Numbered from the stretch's first letter, positions 1 through 6,611 are shown. The stretch is 10,324 nt of DNA from an uncultured Fretibacterium sp. (GCF_938030725.1 NZ_CALHIQ010000172.1:1-10324), one strand, 5' to 3'. A program made the numbers and translations. The notes: generated from the letters alone by a model not told the origin.

Positions 1-191
1 TCGACGCGGACTACCGCGGAGAGGTCGGAGTGATCCTGATGAACCTCGGTTCCGAGCCCTTCGTCGTCGAGCCGGGGGATCGCATCGCCCAGATGGTCTT
101 CGCACCCGTGACCCGCGTGGACTGGTGCGAGGCGGAGGCGCTGGACGCGACGGAGCGGGGCGAGGGGGGCTTCGGCAGCACGGGCCGATAG
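1..191 (+). CDS. dut: Deoxyuridine 5'-triphosphate nucleotidohydrolase (dUTPase), C-terminal part, cut by window start
   Basis: Only the last 62 residues are present, read from base 3 to the TAG at 189-191. Three of the five conserved motifs of trimeric dUTPases are visible in order: motif 3 (DADYRGEV) at the left edge, motif 4 (GDRIAQMV) in the middle and the glycine-rich motif 5 (RGEGGFGSTG) at the C-terminus, which closes over the uracil nucleotide. The family hydrolyses dUTP to dUMP and pyrophosphate in the cytoplasm, supplying the dTMP pathway and keeping uracil out of DNA. Motifs 1 and 2 lie outside the window. The gene ends normally, four residues after the motif 5 phenylalanine region, and is followed by a hairpin at 231-266 and by a convergent gene. 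No frameshift is seen. Identification is firm. Confidence 0.95.
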   Translation, partial: DADYRGEVGVILMNLGSEPFVVEPGDRIAQMVFAPVTRVDWCEAEALDATERGEGGFGSTGR

Positions 192-230
192 GCGCCCGCG
201 CAAAGCCTTTCCTACCCATCTAAAGTAATG

Positions 231-266
231 AGCCCCGGTTCCTCCATTCCAGGAGGGGCCGGGGCT
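231..266 (+). terminator. Hairpin between dut and the convergent acyl-CoA synthetase gene
   Basis: A two-part stem: AGCCCCGG (231-238) pairs with CCGGGGCT (259-266), and inside it CCTCC (241-245) pairs with GGAGG (252-256), with small unpaired joints. Only a short T run (TTT) follows on the plus strand, so it is a weak intrinsic terminator by sequence. The position between convergent gene ends supports a role in ending dut transcription, perhaps in both directions. Confidence 0.65.
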
Positions 267-316
267 TTCGTGTGCCGACGGGCGTGATGCGCCGGCTCAC
301 TCCCCCTTTTGCTGTT

Positions 317-2428
317 TCACGCCTTCACGACCAGCGCGTCCGCGGCGACGGCGCCCTTTCCCTCCTCCAGCACGAAGACGGGGTTGATGTCCAGCTCCAG
401 GAGGTCCGTCTCGATCGCAGCGAGGCGTGAAACCCGGCTGACGATGCTGGCCAGGGCGCGGATGTCCCGCGGTTTGCTGCCCCGGGTCCCGGACAGGAAC
501 GAGTACCCCTTGAGCTGACGGATCATGTTCAGCGCCTCCTCCTCGTCCACGGGGCCGTGCCGGAGCGACACGTCGCCCAGGACCTCGACGTAGATACCGC
601 CCAGACCGACGGCGATCATCGGCCCGAACACCGGGTCCCGCTTCACCCCGACGATGCACTCGAATCCGCCGCGCACCATCTCGGAGACCAGAAAACCCTG
701 AACGGCGCCGTCCCCCACGTAGTCGGCCAGGTGCTTGCGCACCGTCTTCAGTGCCCCCCGAAGCTCCTCGAAGGAGCGCACGTCCAGCGCCACGATCCCC
801 GCCTCCGTCTTGTGCAGCACGGAGGCGGCCATCCCCTTGAGCGCCACGGGGAACCCCAGTTCCTCGGCCGCGTCGCACGCTTCCTCCAGGTTCAGGCAGA
901 GGCGCTCGCGCGTCACGGGGATGCCGTAGCGGGAGAGGAAGACCTTGGCGTCGTACTCCGTCATGGCCTCGGTCCACTGCGGCAGGATCGGCGCGTTCCC
1001 GCCGACCTCAGGGGCTGCGGGCGGCTTGAACGCCCCCCATCGGTTCAACTCCCTGAGGGCCCGCGCGCATTGGCGGAAGCTCTGGAAGATCGGGATGCCG
1101 GCCGTCTTCAGCCGTTCGATGAAGCTTCCGCCGTGCTGGTGGTCGATCATCCACACGGCGGCCTGCGGCTTGGGGCTCTTGGCGTAGCTCTCGATCATGG
1201 TGTCCGTCATGACGTCGCCGGCGTGTCCCACGATCATGGAGAGGGAGGTGACGATCGAGTCCAGCTCCGGGTCCTCCTGCACCGCGTCGAAGACGCTGCG
1301 GAAGTCCTCCGGCTGTTCTGATATCTGCACCGTCATGTCCACGGGGTTGCGGGACGCCCCGAAGGGCGGTATGGCCGCCTCGATGCGGGACCGGGTGTCG
1401 TGCGAGAAGACGGGGACGGAAAGGCCCACGTCGTTCAGGCAGTCGGCCATGACGATGCCCGCTCCGCCGGAGGTGGTCAGGATCGCCGAACGCCCGCCGC
1501 TCATGCGCTTTTCCGCGCCCAGCACCTGACCGATCCCGATGATGTCGTCGATGTCCTCCATCGGGATGACGCCGTACTGCGAGAAGACGGCCGACCAGAC
1601 GCGATCGTCCCCGGTCAGGGCTGCCGTGTGGCTCTTGGCCGCCTCACGGGCCGAGGGCGAACGTCCGGCCTTCAACACGGCGACGGCGATGTCGCGCTCC
1701 CGCGCTTTGCGGACCAGCCGGAGGAACCCTGCGCCGTCCTCGAGGCCCTCCAGATAGAGCATCAGGAGGCGGACTTCGGGGTCATCGAGCACGTAGTCCG
1801 CGCACTCCACCGCGTCGAGGTCCGATTGGTTGCCGGTGGTGGCCACGTAGCGAAACCGCACCCCATGCTCCAACCCCACCCCGAAGGAGGAGAACCCGAA
1901 CGCCCCGCTCTGCGACACGAGCGCCACGTGCCCCGGCAGAGGCCGCGGCACCTCGTAAAGGGCCCCTGAAAAGGTCAGGGGAATCCCCTCGGCGAAGTTC
2001 GCCAGCCCCTGACAGTTCGGTCCCAGGACCCGGATGCCTCCGTCGCGGGCGATGGCGGACACCTCCTCCTGAAGCGCGCGGTCGCCCGTCTCGGAGAAGC
2101 CGGACGAGTAGATCAGGGCGAAGGGGATTTTTTTGTCCGCGCAGGCGCGCAGGGCGTCGGGGATCAGCTTTGCCTTGATGCTGAGGATGGCGAGGTCGAC
2201 GGGTCCCTCGACCTCCGTGACGTTTCGGTGTACGGGGAGCCCCGATATGACGTCGGCCTTGGGGTTGATGGGATAAATGGCTCCGCCGTAGCCGAAGGAC
2301 TGGAGGTAGCGGAGCGTCCGTCCCGTCAGGCGCTCCAGACTCGATGAGGCTCCGACGATGGCGATGCTTTCCGGGGCGAAGAGCTTCCTCAGGGGATGGG
2401 ACAACAGGGCTTTGTTCGCTTCTTGCAT
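317..2428 (-). CDS. ADP-forming acetate/acyl-CoA ligase, fused alpha and beta subunits
   Basis: A 703-residue protein of the NDP-forming acyl-CoA synthetase superfamily (COG1042 type), which reversibly converts acyl-CoA, ADP and phosphate to acid, CoA and ATP in the cytoplasm. In anaerobes it usually conserves energy from acetyl-CoA or amino-acid-derived acyl-CoAs. Visible modules: CoA-binding Rossmann domain (about 12-140, IAIVGAS near residue 24, GPNCQG near 136), succinyl-CoA-ligase-like domains (about 160-460, VSQSGAFG near 171), and a C-terminal ATP-grasp domain (about 485-700). Candidate phospho-relay histidines are H267 in KSHTAALTG and H539 in VLHKTEAG; ELDINPV (678-684) is the typical metal/nucleotide end motif. 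The start at 2428 is chosen because GGGAGGAA lies upstream at usual spacing; a longer open frame to 2578 runs into the riboswitch terminator and has no family similarity. No GNAT domain is present, so it is not a Pat-type acetyltransferase. The acyl substrate cannot be read from sequence. A cobalamin riboswitch lies in its leader. Confidence 0.92.
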   Translation of the reverse strand: MQEANKALLSHPLRKLFAPESIAIVGASSSLERLTGRTLRYLQSFGYGGAIYPINPKADVISGLPVHRNVTEVEGPVDLAILSIKAKLIPDALRACADKKIPFALIYSSGFSETGDRALQEEVSAIARDGGIRVLGPNCQGLANFAEGIPLTFSGALYEVPRPLPGHVALVSQSGAFGFSSFGVGLEHGVRFRYVATTGNQSDLDAVECADYVLDDPEVRLLMLYLEGLEDGAGFLRLVRKARERDIAVAVLKAGRSPSAREAAKSHTAALTGDDRVWSAVFSQYGVIPMEDIDDIIGIGQVLGAEKRMSGGRSAILTTSGGAGIVMADCLNDVGLSVPVFSHDTRSRIEAAIPPFGASRNPVDMTVQISEQPEDFRSVFDAVQEDPELDSIVTSLSMIVGHAGDVMTDTMIESYAKSPKPQAAVWMIDHQHGGSFIERLKTAGIPIFQSFRQCARALRELNRWGAFKPPAAPEVGGNAPILPQWTEAMTEYDAKVFLSRYGIPVTRERLCLNLEEACDAAEELGFPVALKGMAASVLHKTEAGIVALDVRSFEELRGALKTVRKHLADYVGDGAVQGFLVSEMVRGGFECIVGVKRDPVFGPMIAVGLGGIYVEVLGDVSLRHGPVDEEEALNMIRQLKGYSFLSGTRGSKPRDIRALASIVSRVSRLAAIETDLLELDINPVFVLEEGKGAVAADALVVKA

Positions 2429-2473
2429 GTGTAAGGTTCCTCCCGTTCGATGACGTCGGCCCAGGAGGGCCGC

Positions 2474-2503
2474 AAAAGGGCCGCCCTCTGACGAGGACGG
2501 CCC
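2474..2503 (-). terminator. Intrinsic terminator in the acyl-CoA synthetase leader (riboswitch expression platform)
   Basis: On the minus strand an 11-base-pair stem, GGGCCGTCCTC (2503-2493) with GAGGGCGGCCC (2488-2478), closes a GTCA loop with one T-G wobble and is followed by TTTT (2477-2474). It lies between the cobalamin aptamer and the ribosome binding site, about 45 bases before the ATG. That suggests an OFF switch stopping transcription when cobalamin is bound. A short second hairpin, GGCCC-AGGA-GGGCC on the plus strand (2458-2471), follows and may take part in alternative pairing. Confidence 0.75.
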
Positions 2504-2520
2504 TGCATGACGGAGGAATT

Positions 2521-2564
2521 GGCCTTCGGGTGGCGTTCGCCGCCGGGGCGGGACGCCAAAGGCC
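2521..2564 (-). other. Long hairpin between B12 aptamer and terminator
   Basis: GGCCTT (2521-2526) pairs with AAGGCC (2559-2564) and TGGCGT (2531-2536) pairs with ACGCCA (2553-2558), around a GC-rich centre. It lies in the linker joining the cobalamin aptamer to the terminator at 2478-2503. It may be a spacer stem or part of the switching structure. Pairing was read by eye only. Confidence 0.45.
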
Positions 2565-2620
2565 ATGCTTTTCCGCATACCGGCCCGAATCCGCGCGGGG
2601 GGCGTGCGCTCCCTGCGAAA

Positions 2621-2765
2621 GGCCGGTCTCCTGGCTCGCTCTCCCTACTCCGGCCCCCTTCCCAGGACGAAAAACGTCCCAGTGGGCACAGCCGGCATTG
2701 CCGAGCTTACAGTGGCGGGTCCGCGCCGGTCTTTCACCGGACTTCCCGAACGCCTTTCGAGGTTT
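2621..2765 (-). promoter_or_regulatory. Cobalamin (B12) riboswitch aptamer
   Basis: Read on the minus strand, the conserved core elements of the cobalamin family appear in the right order: GGGAAGTCCGGTGAAAGACC near the 5' end (about 2746-2727), then CCCGCCACTGTAA with the B12-box at 2716-2707, then the peripheral GCCCACTGGG region, then GGGAAGG and finally GAGCCAGGAGACCGGCC at 2637-2621. The CCGG/CCGG stem around GTGAAAGA (2726-2740) is intact. The family binds adenosyl- or other cobalamins. It lies downstream of a strong promoter and about 190 bases before the acyl-CoA synthetase ATG, with an intrinsic terminator between. No other minus-strand gene lies between, so that gene is the apparent target. 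Exact ends are approximate. Confidence 0.93.
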
Positions 2766-2782
2766 AATTGTCTACCTCCATA

Positions 2783-2810
2783 ACTATACGGCAAAACACG
2801 AGATTGTCAA
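2783..2810 (-). promoter_or_regulatory. Sigma70-type promoter for the riboswitch/acyl-CoA synthetase transcript
   Basis: On the minus strand TTGACA (2810-2805) and TATAGT (2788-2783) are separated by 16 bases. The expected start near 2776 lies just upstream of the cobalamin aptamer and gives a leader of roughly 350 bases before the ATG at 2428. The match to consensus is strong. Confidence 0.8.
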
Positions 2811-2896
2811 ACGAGGAATAGCGAACCAAAACCGAAGGTTAAAAATCGTGGGATCTTGCTCACACTTGCTGTGTAAGAACGTTTCCTTGTCTCTTC

Positions 2897-2939
2897 TGTC
2901 ATTTTACTTTTCACCCGTCGGGTGAAAAGTAAAATGACA
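2897..2939. repeat. Perfect 43-base inverted repeat in the gene-free region 2811-3230
   Basis: TGTCATTTTACTTTTCACCC and its exact reverse complement meet around a GTC centre, giving 21 complementary pairs about base T2918. The arms are AT-rich in an otherwise GC-rich region. Hairpins of this length are typical of bidirectional terminators, repetitive extragenic elements or inverted-repeat ends. There is no adjacent U-tract and no transposase. It lies between the divergent acyl-CoA synthetase promoter and the DUF3298 gene, so a terminator role for a flanking gene is not obvious. Confidence 0.85.
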
Positions 2940-2940
2940 A

Positions 2941-3003
2941 GCAGGTGTCCAGAGGACAAGTCCTCTGGTTGGGGCTGGAGCGAAGCCCCAGGGCCTTGCC
3001 TGC
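2941..3003 (+). other. Three-way-junction-like structured element beside the palindrome
   Basis: An outer stem GCAGG (2941-2945) with CCTGC (2999-3003) encloses two hairpins: CCAGAGGAC (2949-2957) with GTCCTCTGG (2960-2968), and TGGGGCT (2970-2976) with AGCCCCA (2984-2990). It abuts the 43-base palindrome with one base between, so both may form one intergenic repeat unit. I cannot assign it to a known RNA family. The rest of this gene-free stretch (2811-2896 and 3004-3230) shows no gene or clear promoter; TACACT at 3150-3155 is a lone -10-like match. Confidence 0.5.
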
Positions 3004-3230
3004 GGATTTTGGGCCCGCCCGGACGATCGTCGCGATCTCCCGAGGCCCACCGCATTGCAGCAGATACCCCTGCTCAGCGCCGCATTTCCATCGTTTCTAC
3101 CGATCGCATACCCCGTACAACCCCTCCTTTCCGTCAGAGGAATCGACGTTACACTAAAACGCGCAATTTTGGGAGAAGGGCCGCTTGCTGTTTCTCTGCG
3201 GTGTGGCCCATTCAGGAAGGAGTTTTTTAC

Positions 3231-3956
3231 ATGATCGAAAGTCGGTTCAACATTGCGGCGGTCCTGCTGGCCGTGGCGGCATTCCTCTTCGGTGGGAGCA
3301 CGGCCTACGCGGCAAGCCCGGACATTGCACCCTCGTTGACTTATTCGATGCTCACGCACCAGGAGGAGGGCTTCGAGGCCTCAATCCAGATCCCGATCCT
3401 CGGCGGGACGGGCAGCTCCGATCTGGAGGCGGCGGTGAACGCCCGCGGCCTGGAGGCCTCCGTGGCCCTCTACAAAGACTTCATGTCGAAGATGGCAGAG
3501 CTGAAGGCGGAGGGCTCCAAGAACTACGCGCTGACGGCCGGCAGCAGCGTGGCCTCGTACGAGGACGGCCTACTGACGCTGGAGCACAGCAGGACCGAGG
3601 CCATGGCCTCGTCCGAGACCGTCGTCCGCTACGAGACCATCGAGCTCGGAACCGGACGGGAGCTTGCCCTCTCGGACCTCTTCAAGGACGATGGTTACTC
3701 CAAGGCCCTGAGCGGCATCGTCAAAGCCCAGATGAAAGAGCAGATGAAGAAGGACGAGTCGAAGACCTACTTCCTGGACGAACTGGAGAAGAACTTTGAA
3801 ATCGGCAAGGACCAGCCCTTCTACATCAAGGACGGCGAGCTCATCCTCGTCTTCAACCAGGGGACCGTGGCGCCCTACTCCATGGGGACCTGCACGTTCG
3901 TCATCCCCACGAAGGAAATTCAGAGCTCTCTGGCCCAGCAGACCTATTTGAAATAA
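3231..3956 (+). CDS. Exported DUF4163/DUF3298 (PdaC/RsiV-like) domain protein
   Basis: A 241-residue protein with a signal peptide: positively charged start, hydrophobic core (about 8-24) and a likely cleavage site after AYA near residue 28, so it should be exported to the envelope. The mature part looks like DUF4163 (about 33-140) followed by DUF3298 (about 140-235). The telltale pattern is GRELALSDLFKDD, then FYIKDGELILVFNQG, APYSMGTCTFVIP and a short tail. These domains occur in the extracellular parts of RsiV (lysozyme-sensing anti-sigma factor) and in the PdaC peptidoglycan deacetylase. Here there is neither a transmembrane anti-sigma helix nor a deacetylase catalytic domain, so a binding or envelope role is inference. 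The start at 3231 has AGGAAGGAG eight bases upstream. It appears monocistronic: an 800-base region precedes it and hairpins follow. Confidence 0.85.
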   Translation: MIESRFNIAAVLLAVAAFLFGGSTAYAASPDIAPSLTYSMLTHQEEGFEASIQIPILGGTGSSDLEAAVNARGLEASVALYKDFMSKMAELKAEGSKNYALTAGSSVASYEDGLLTLEHSRTEAMASSETVVRYETIELGTGRELALSDLFKDDGYSKALSGIVKAQMKEQMKKDESKTYFLDELEKNFEIGKDQPFYIKDGELILVFNQGTVAPYSMGTCTFVIPTKEIQSSLAQQTYLK

Positions 3957-3959
3957 TAC

Positions 3960-3976
3960 GGCTCCGCCCTGGAGCC
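3960..3976 (+). terminator. Short hairpin just after the DUF3298 gene
   Basis: GGCTCC (3960-3965) pairs with GGAGCC (3971-3976) around a five-base loop, four bases after the stop codon. No T run follows, so as a terminator it is weak alone; it is followed within seven bases by a much longer palindrome. Confidence 0.45.
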
Positions 3977-3982
3977 ATCAAT

Positions 3983-4018
3983 ATGGCCCTCTGCACTCAT
4001 ATGAGTGCAGAGGGCCAT
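3983..4018. repeat. Perfect 36-base palindrome between convergent DUF3298 and ankyrin genes
   Basis: ATGGCCCTCTGCACTCAT (3983-4000) is followed without spacer by its exact reverse complement (4001-4018). As RNA it would form a stable hairpin on either strand, fitting a bidirectional terminator between convergent genes, although only a loose TGTCTTTT follows on the plus strand. Its central 18 bases closely match the palindrome at 5030-5047 on the other side of the ankyrin gene. Confidence 0.85.
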
Positions 4019-4097
4019 GTCGTGTCTTTTCCTCCGATGCCTCCGTCGGTGTAGCGCATGGGCGACCACCTCCGTACGGCCTTTCTTGCAGGGCATC

Positions 4098-4896
4098 TCA
4101 ATCGAGGCTGGCGCGCTCCAGCAGTTGAAGGGTATCATCCGTATCACCGAGGATGTAGAGTACGGTGTTTCCCTTCGCGTAATCGATGGCGCGCCGCCCT
4201 TCCTTATCTACCTTCTTTGCGTCTGCGCCCGCTTCGAGCAGAAGTTTCGCCTTCTTCTGAGGGGCCTTTTCATCCAGCAGGGCCCACATAAGAGGCGTTC
4301 GTCCGAAGGGGTCGCAGCAGTTCACGTCCGCTCCAGCCTCGATCAGGAGCTTGACAATCTCCGGAGCTGGAGAATGAGCTGCGGCCAGAGATAAAGGGGT
4401 TGCACCGAAATTATCCCTCCAAATCCGCGCCAGCCTTAAGCAGAGCTGCAACGACTTCAGGATTACTGTTGTGACAGGCGGCTCCGCTTAACGCTGTCTG
4501 GCCATAGCCATCTCCGTCATCGATACCCTCATCCGCCCCGGCCTCGAGCAGGGTGGTGATGACCTTCGGGTCAGGATAATATTCGGCGGCAAGGTGAAGC
4601 GGGGTGATGCCATATCGGCCGCAACAGTTGACGTCGGCTCCCGCCTCGACCAAGGTGATAACGATCTTCGGGGCGAGATGGTTGTAGACGGCCCGGTACA
4701 GCGGGGTGTCGAACTGTTCGTTTTGGGCGTTGACGTCGGCTCCGGCCTCAATCAGCGCGGTGATGAGCTCCGAGTTGGGATCATGGTTCAAGGCGCAGAT
4801 CAGTGGGGTGTTGCCATAACTGTCCTTGGCGTTGACATTCGCGCCCCTCTCGATCTGTTCCATGATTTCCTCAACCGTTCCTTTTCGACAGAGCAA
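4098..4896 (-). pseudogene. Ankyrin-repeat protein gene, frameshifted and lacking a clear start
   Basis: Two overlapping frames encode one run of ankyrin repeats. The first part (4896-4411) reads LCRKGTVEEIMEQIERGANVN, then repeats marked by YGNTPL, FDTPLYRAV, YGITPLHLAA and YGQTALSGAA, each ending in EAGAD or KAGAD. It stops at TAA (4413-4411) right after KAGADLEG. The next frame resumes at DNFGATPLSLAAAH and carries two more repeats and a C-terminal cap, ending at 4098. Repeat spacing (GAD to F/Y-G-x-TPL) implies about five bases are missing at the junction near 4411-4420. Ankyrin repeats mediate protein binding; partner unknown. The 5' end is also poor: coding-like sequence (DPAAEPLSDQDFI) runs upstream of TTG 4896 to about 4954 with no in-frame start, while an ATG with GGGAGGAG beside it (near 4953) is in another frame. 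It may be decayed, or a sequencing error or recoding may be involved. Confidence 0.75.
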
Positions 4897-5029
4897 GATG
4901 AAGTCTTGGTCGGAGAGCGGCTCTGCCGCCGGATCATTCTCCTCCCTATTTTATTAGCATCCTTTGCTCAGTGCGCTCAGGGGGTGAGGCAATGCCCCCG
5001 TACATCACCTGGCAGTATAGAAGAAGGGA

Positions 5030-5047
5030 TGCACTGATATCAGTGCA
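5030..5047. promoter_or_regulatory. 18-base perfect palindrome, operator-like, between divergent ankyrin and hydrolase genes
   Basis: TGCACTGATATCAGTGCA is fully self-complementary. It lies in the divergent intergenic region, upstream of a minus-strand -10-like TATACT (5019-5014) and a plus-strand TATATT (5056-5061), so it would overlap the -35 zone of either promoter. Neither has a good -35 hexamer. This geometry fits an operator or activator site; a small hairpin is the alternative. It matches the core of the palindrome at 3983-4018 at 16 of 18 positions. Confidence 0.55.
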
Positions 5048-5136
5048 ATAAAAGGTATATTCTTGCTTCAAAGGCAGTGTCGCCGGCAGGGGCAGACAGC
5101 CAAGACAAAAAGTGGCTTAAAGAAAGGGGATGTGTC

Positions 5137-6408
5137 ATGCAAATCGTTGTCCATAGAAGCGCCGCCCAGATCGGCGGCAACGTCGTTGAGGTCAGGAGCC
5201 GAAACACGAGGGTGATCTTGGACGCCGGGAGGGAACTGCCGCCCCTTGACGGTTCGCGGCGCGCCGACCGGATGGAGGTCGAAGGGCTGACGTTTGGTAA
5301 GAGAGCCTTCGACGCCGTATTCCTCAGCCACCATCACGGCGACCACTGCGGGCTTCTCGATCGCCTGCTCCCGGATATCCCGGTGTACGCGGGGCGCAGG
5401 ACGTCCCATGTGCTCGACGTCATCGCGGACTTCACCGGTGGTGCCAAACGCCGCACCCGCCCCCTGGAGGCGGATACCGTTCGCGTGGGGGACCTCACGG
5501 TCACACCCATCTCCGTGGAACATTCCTCGCACGAGGCCTTCATGTTCCTGATTCAGGATGAAGGTCGGGACGAGAGGAAACGGGGCAAAAGCGTCCTCTA
5601 CACCGGCGATTATCGAAACGTGGACGGCGCCGTGGAGCGGCTGCGGGAGAGGGTCGGCGCGGAGGGGCTTGACCTCCTGATCACGGAGGGTACCAACGTT
5701 GCCGTGGAGAGTCCGCTCTTTCGGGACGAGGATGCGGTTGCCGCTGCGGCCGAAAAGCTGATGGCCGAGTGCGGAGGGACGGTCTTCGTCCTCTGCTCCT
5801 CGACGAACGAGCCCCGCGTCCGCGCGCTGCACGCGGCCTGCGCCAGGGCAGGACGGACCCCCTGCCACGACCTCTTCATGAGCGCGGTGCGCTCCCTCCT
5901 GGCCCCTGCGGACCCCCAGCCCCCGATGCGCTTTGTCGCCGGTCGCGTCGCCCCGGAGCGCCCGGAAAAATTTTCTCACTTCAAAGCGTTCTATGACAGG
6001 CGCCAACTCGTTGGGGCGGAAAGACTCGCGAAACGTCCGGAGAGGCTGACGGTATTCGTCCGAACATCGATGTTCCCCCGCTTTGAAGGAGGGAGCTCCT
6101 TCATGACCCGCTTTCTTCGGGAGCGCGGCGGGGAGGGGCACGCGCTGATCTACTCCCTCTGGGGCGGCTACAAGCGGACCGAGCCCATGCGGTCCGTGCT
6201 GGCTTTCTGCGCAGAGCGGGGGATACCCATAACGGACATCCACTCCAGTGGTCACGCCTCGAACGAGGCGATCCGGAATTTCGTCGCGGAGGCTGCACCT
6301 CGGGCACTCATCCCGATTCATTGTGCCCCGGAGGATCGGGAGCGCTTCCGTGCCCTGCACGAGAACTGCATCCTCCTCCGGGATGGAGAGGCGTGGGCGG
6401 TCGAATGA
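5137..6408 (+). CDS. RNase J-like metallo-beta-lactamase/beta-CASP hydrolase
   Basis: A 423-residue cytoplasmic protein (no signal peptide) with a metallo-beta-lactamase fold. Metal-site motifs in order: SHHHGDH (64-70, the HxHxDH motif), H129 in VEHSSH, D158 in TGDYR, and late beta-CASP-like motifs HSSGHAS (369-375) and PIHC (393-396). The opening IHRG-like stretch (VVHRSAAQIGGNVVEV), EGTN near 184 and SLWGGY (340-345) resemble a compact RNase J-related family found in anaerobes. RNase J itself is about 550 residues, with an extra C-terminal domain missing here. By family it is likely a nuclease acting on RNA or DNA, but substrate and activity are not shown by sequence. The start at ATG 5137 is preferred over GTG 5077 because AAAGGGG sits at good spacing before it and the family begins there. 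It is divergent from the broken ankyrin gene, and the next gene downstream has its own promoter. Confidence 0.85.
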   Translation: MQIVVHRSAAQIGGNVVEVRSRNTRVILDAGRELPPLDGSRRADRMEVEGLTFGKRAFDAVFLSHHHGDHCGLLDRLLPDIPVYAGRRTSHVLDVIADFTGGAKRRTRPLEADTVRVGDLTVTPISVEHSSHEAFMFLIQDEGRDERKRGKSVLYTGDYRNVDGAVERLRERVGAEGLDLLITEGTNVAVESPLFRDEDAVAAAAEKLMAECGGTVFVLCSSTNEPRVRALHAACARAGRTPCHDLFMSAVRSLLAPADPQPPMRFVAGRVAPERPEKFSHFKAFYDRRQLVGAERLAKRPERLTVFVRTSMFPRFEGGSSFMTRFLRERGGEGHALIYSLWGGYKRTEPMRSVLAFCAERGIPITDIHSSGHASNEAIRNFVAEAAPRALIPIHCAPEDRERFRALHENCILLRDGEAWAVE

Positions 6409-6562
6409 TCCCGTGCAGCGAAGCTGGGGGAGTTGGAAAGACAAGTGCCCCGCTGAACCTCAGTCGAGCAAGAGGACAGAGGAAGCGAAAGGATCGCCAA
6501 CTTAAAACGGACCGTTTTTTGCCCGCGCTTCTCGTCCCTGCGGATTGGGGGGAAAATCGCAC

Positions 6563-6591
6563 TTGCCTAAAAGCCCTTTTGGTGGTATCGT
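6563..6591 (+). promoter_or_regulatory. Probable promoter of the T-box/thrS transcript
   Basis: TTGCCT (6563-6568) and TATCGT (6586-6591) are 17 bases apart, about 20 bases before the first T-box stem. The position is right and the hexamer match is moderate. Between the hydrolase stop and here (6409-6562) I see no gene; AAAACGG and CCGTTTT near 6502-6518 almost abut and would not make a good terminator hairpin. Confidence 0.5.
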
Positions 6592-6611
6592 ATCCGAAAT
6601 TGAATGAAAAA

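Noticed and set aside
2429..2578. A 50-residue N-terminal extension of the acyl-CoA synthetase
   Set aside because: It is encoded by the riboswitch expression platform including the terminator stem, has no family similarity, and the ATG at 2428 has a good ribosome binding site and fits the usual N-terminus.
2922..3230. A 103-residue N-terminal extension of the DUF3298 protein
   Set aside because: It would start inside the 43-base palindrome and put extra sequence in front of a clear signal peptide; ATG 3231 has a strong ribosome binding site.
3983..5047. A transposon or integron cassette bounded by the two matched palindromes
   Set aside because: There is no transposase, no target-site duplication that I can see, and the palindromes are self-complementary sites, not terminal inverted repeats of one element. 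Kept only as a possible insertion boundary in the findings.
5068..6444. A 458-codon open frame on the minus strand opposite the metallo-hydrolase
   Set aside because: Antisense shadow in GC-rich DNA; the plus-strand frame has all catalytic motifs and a proper ribosome binding site.
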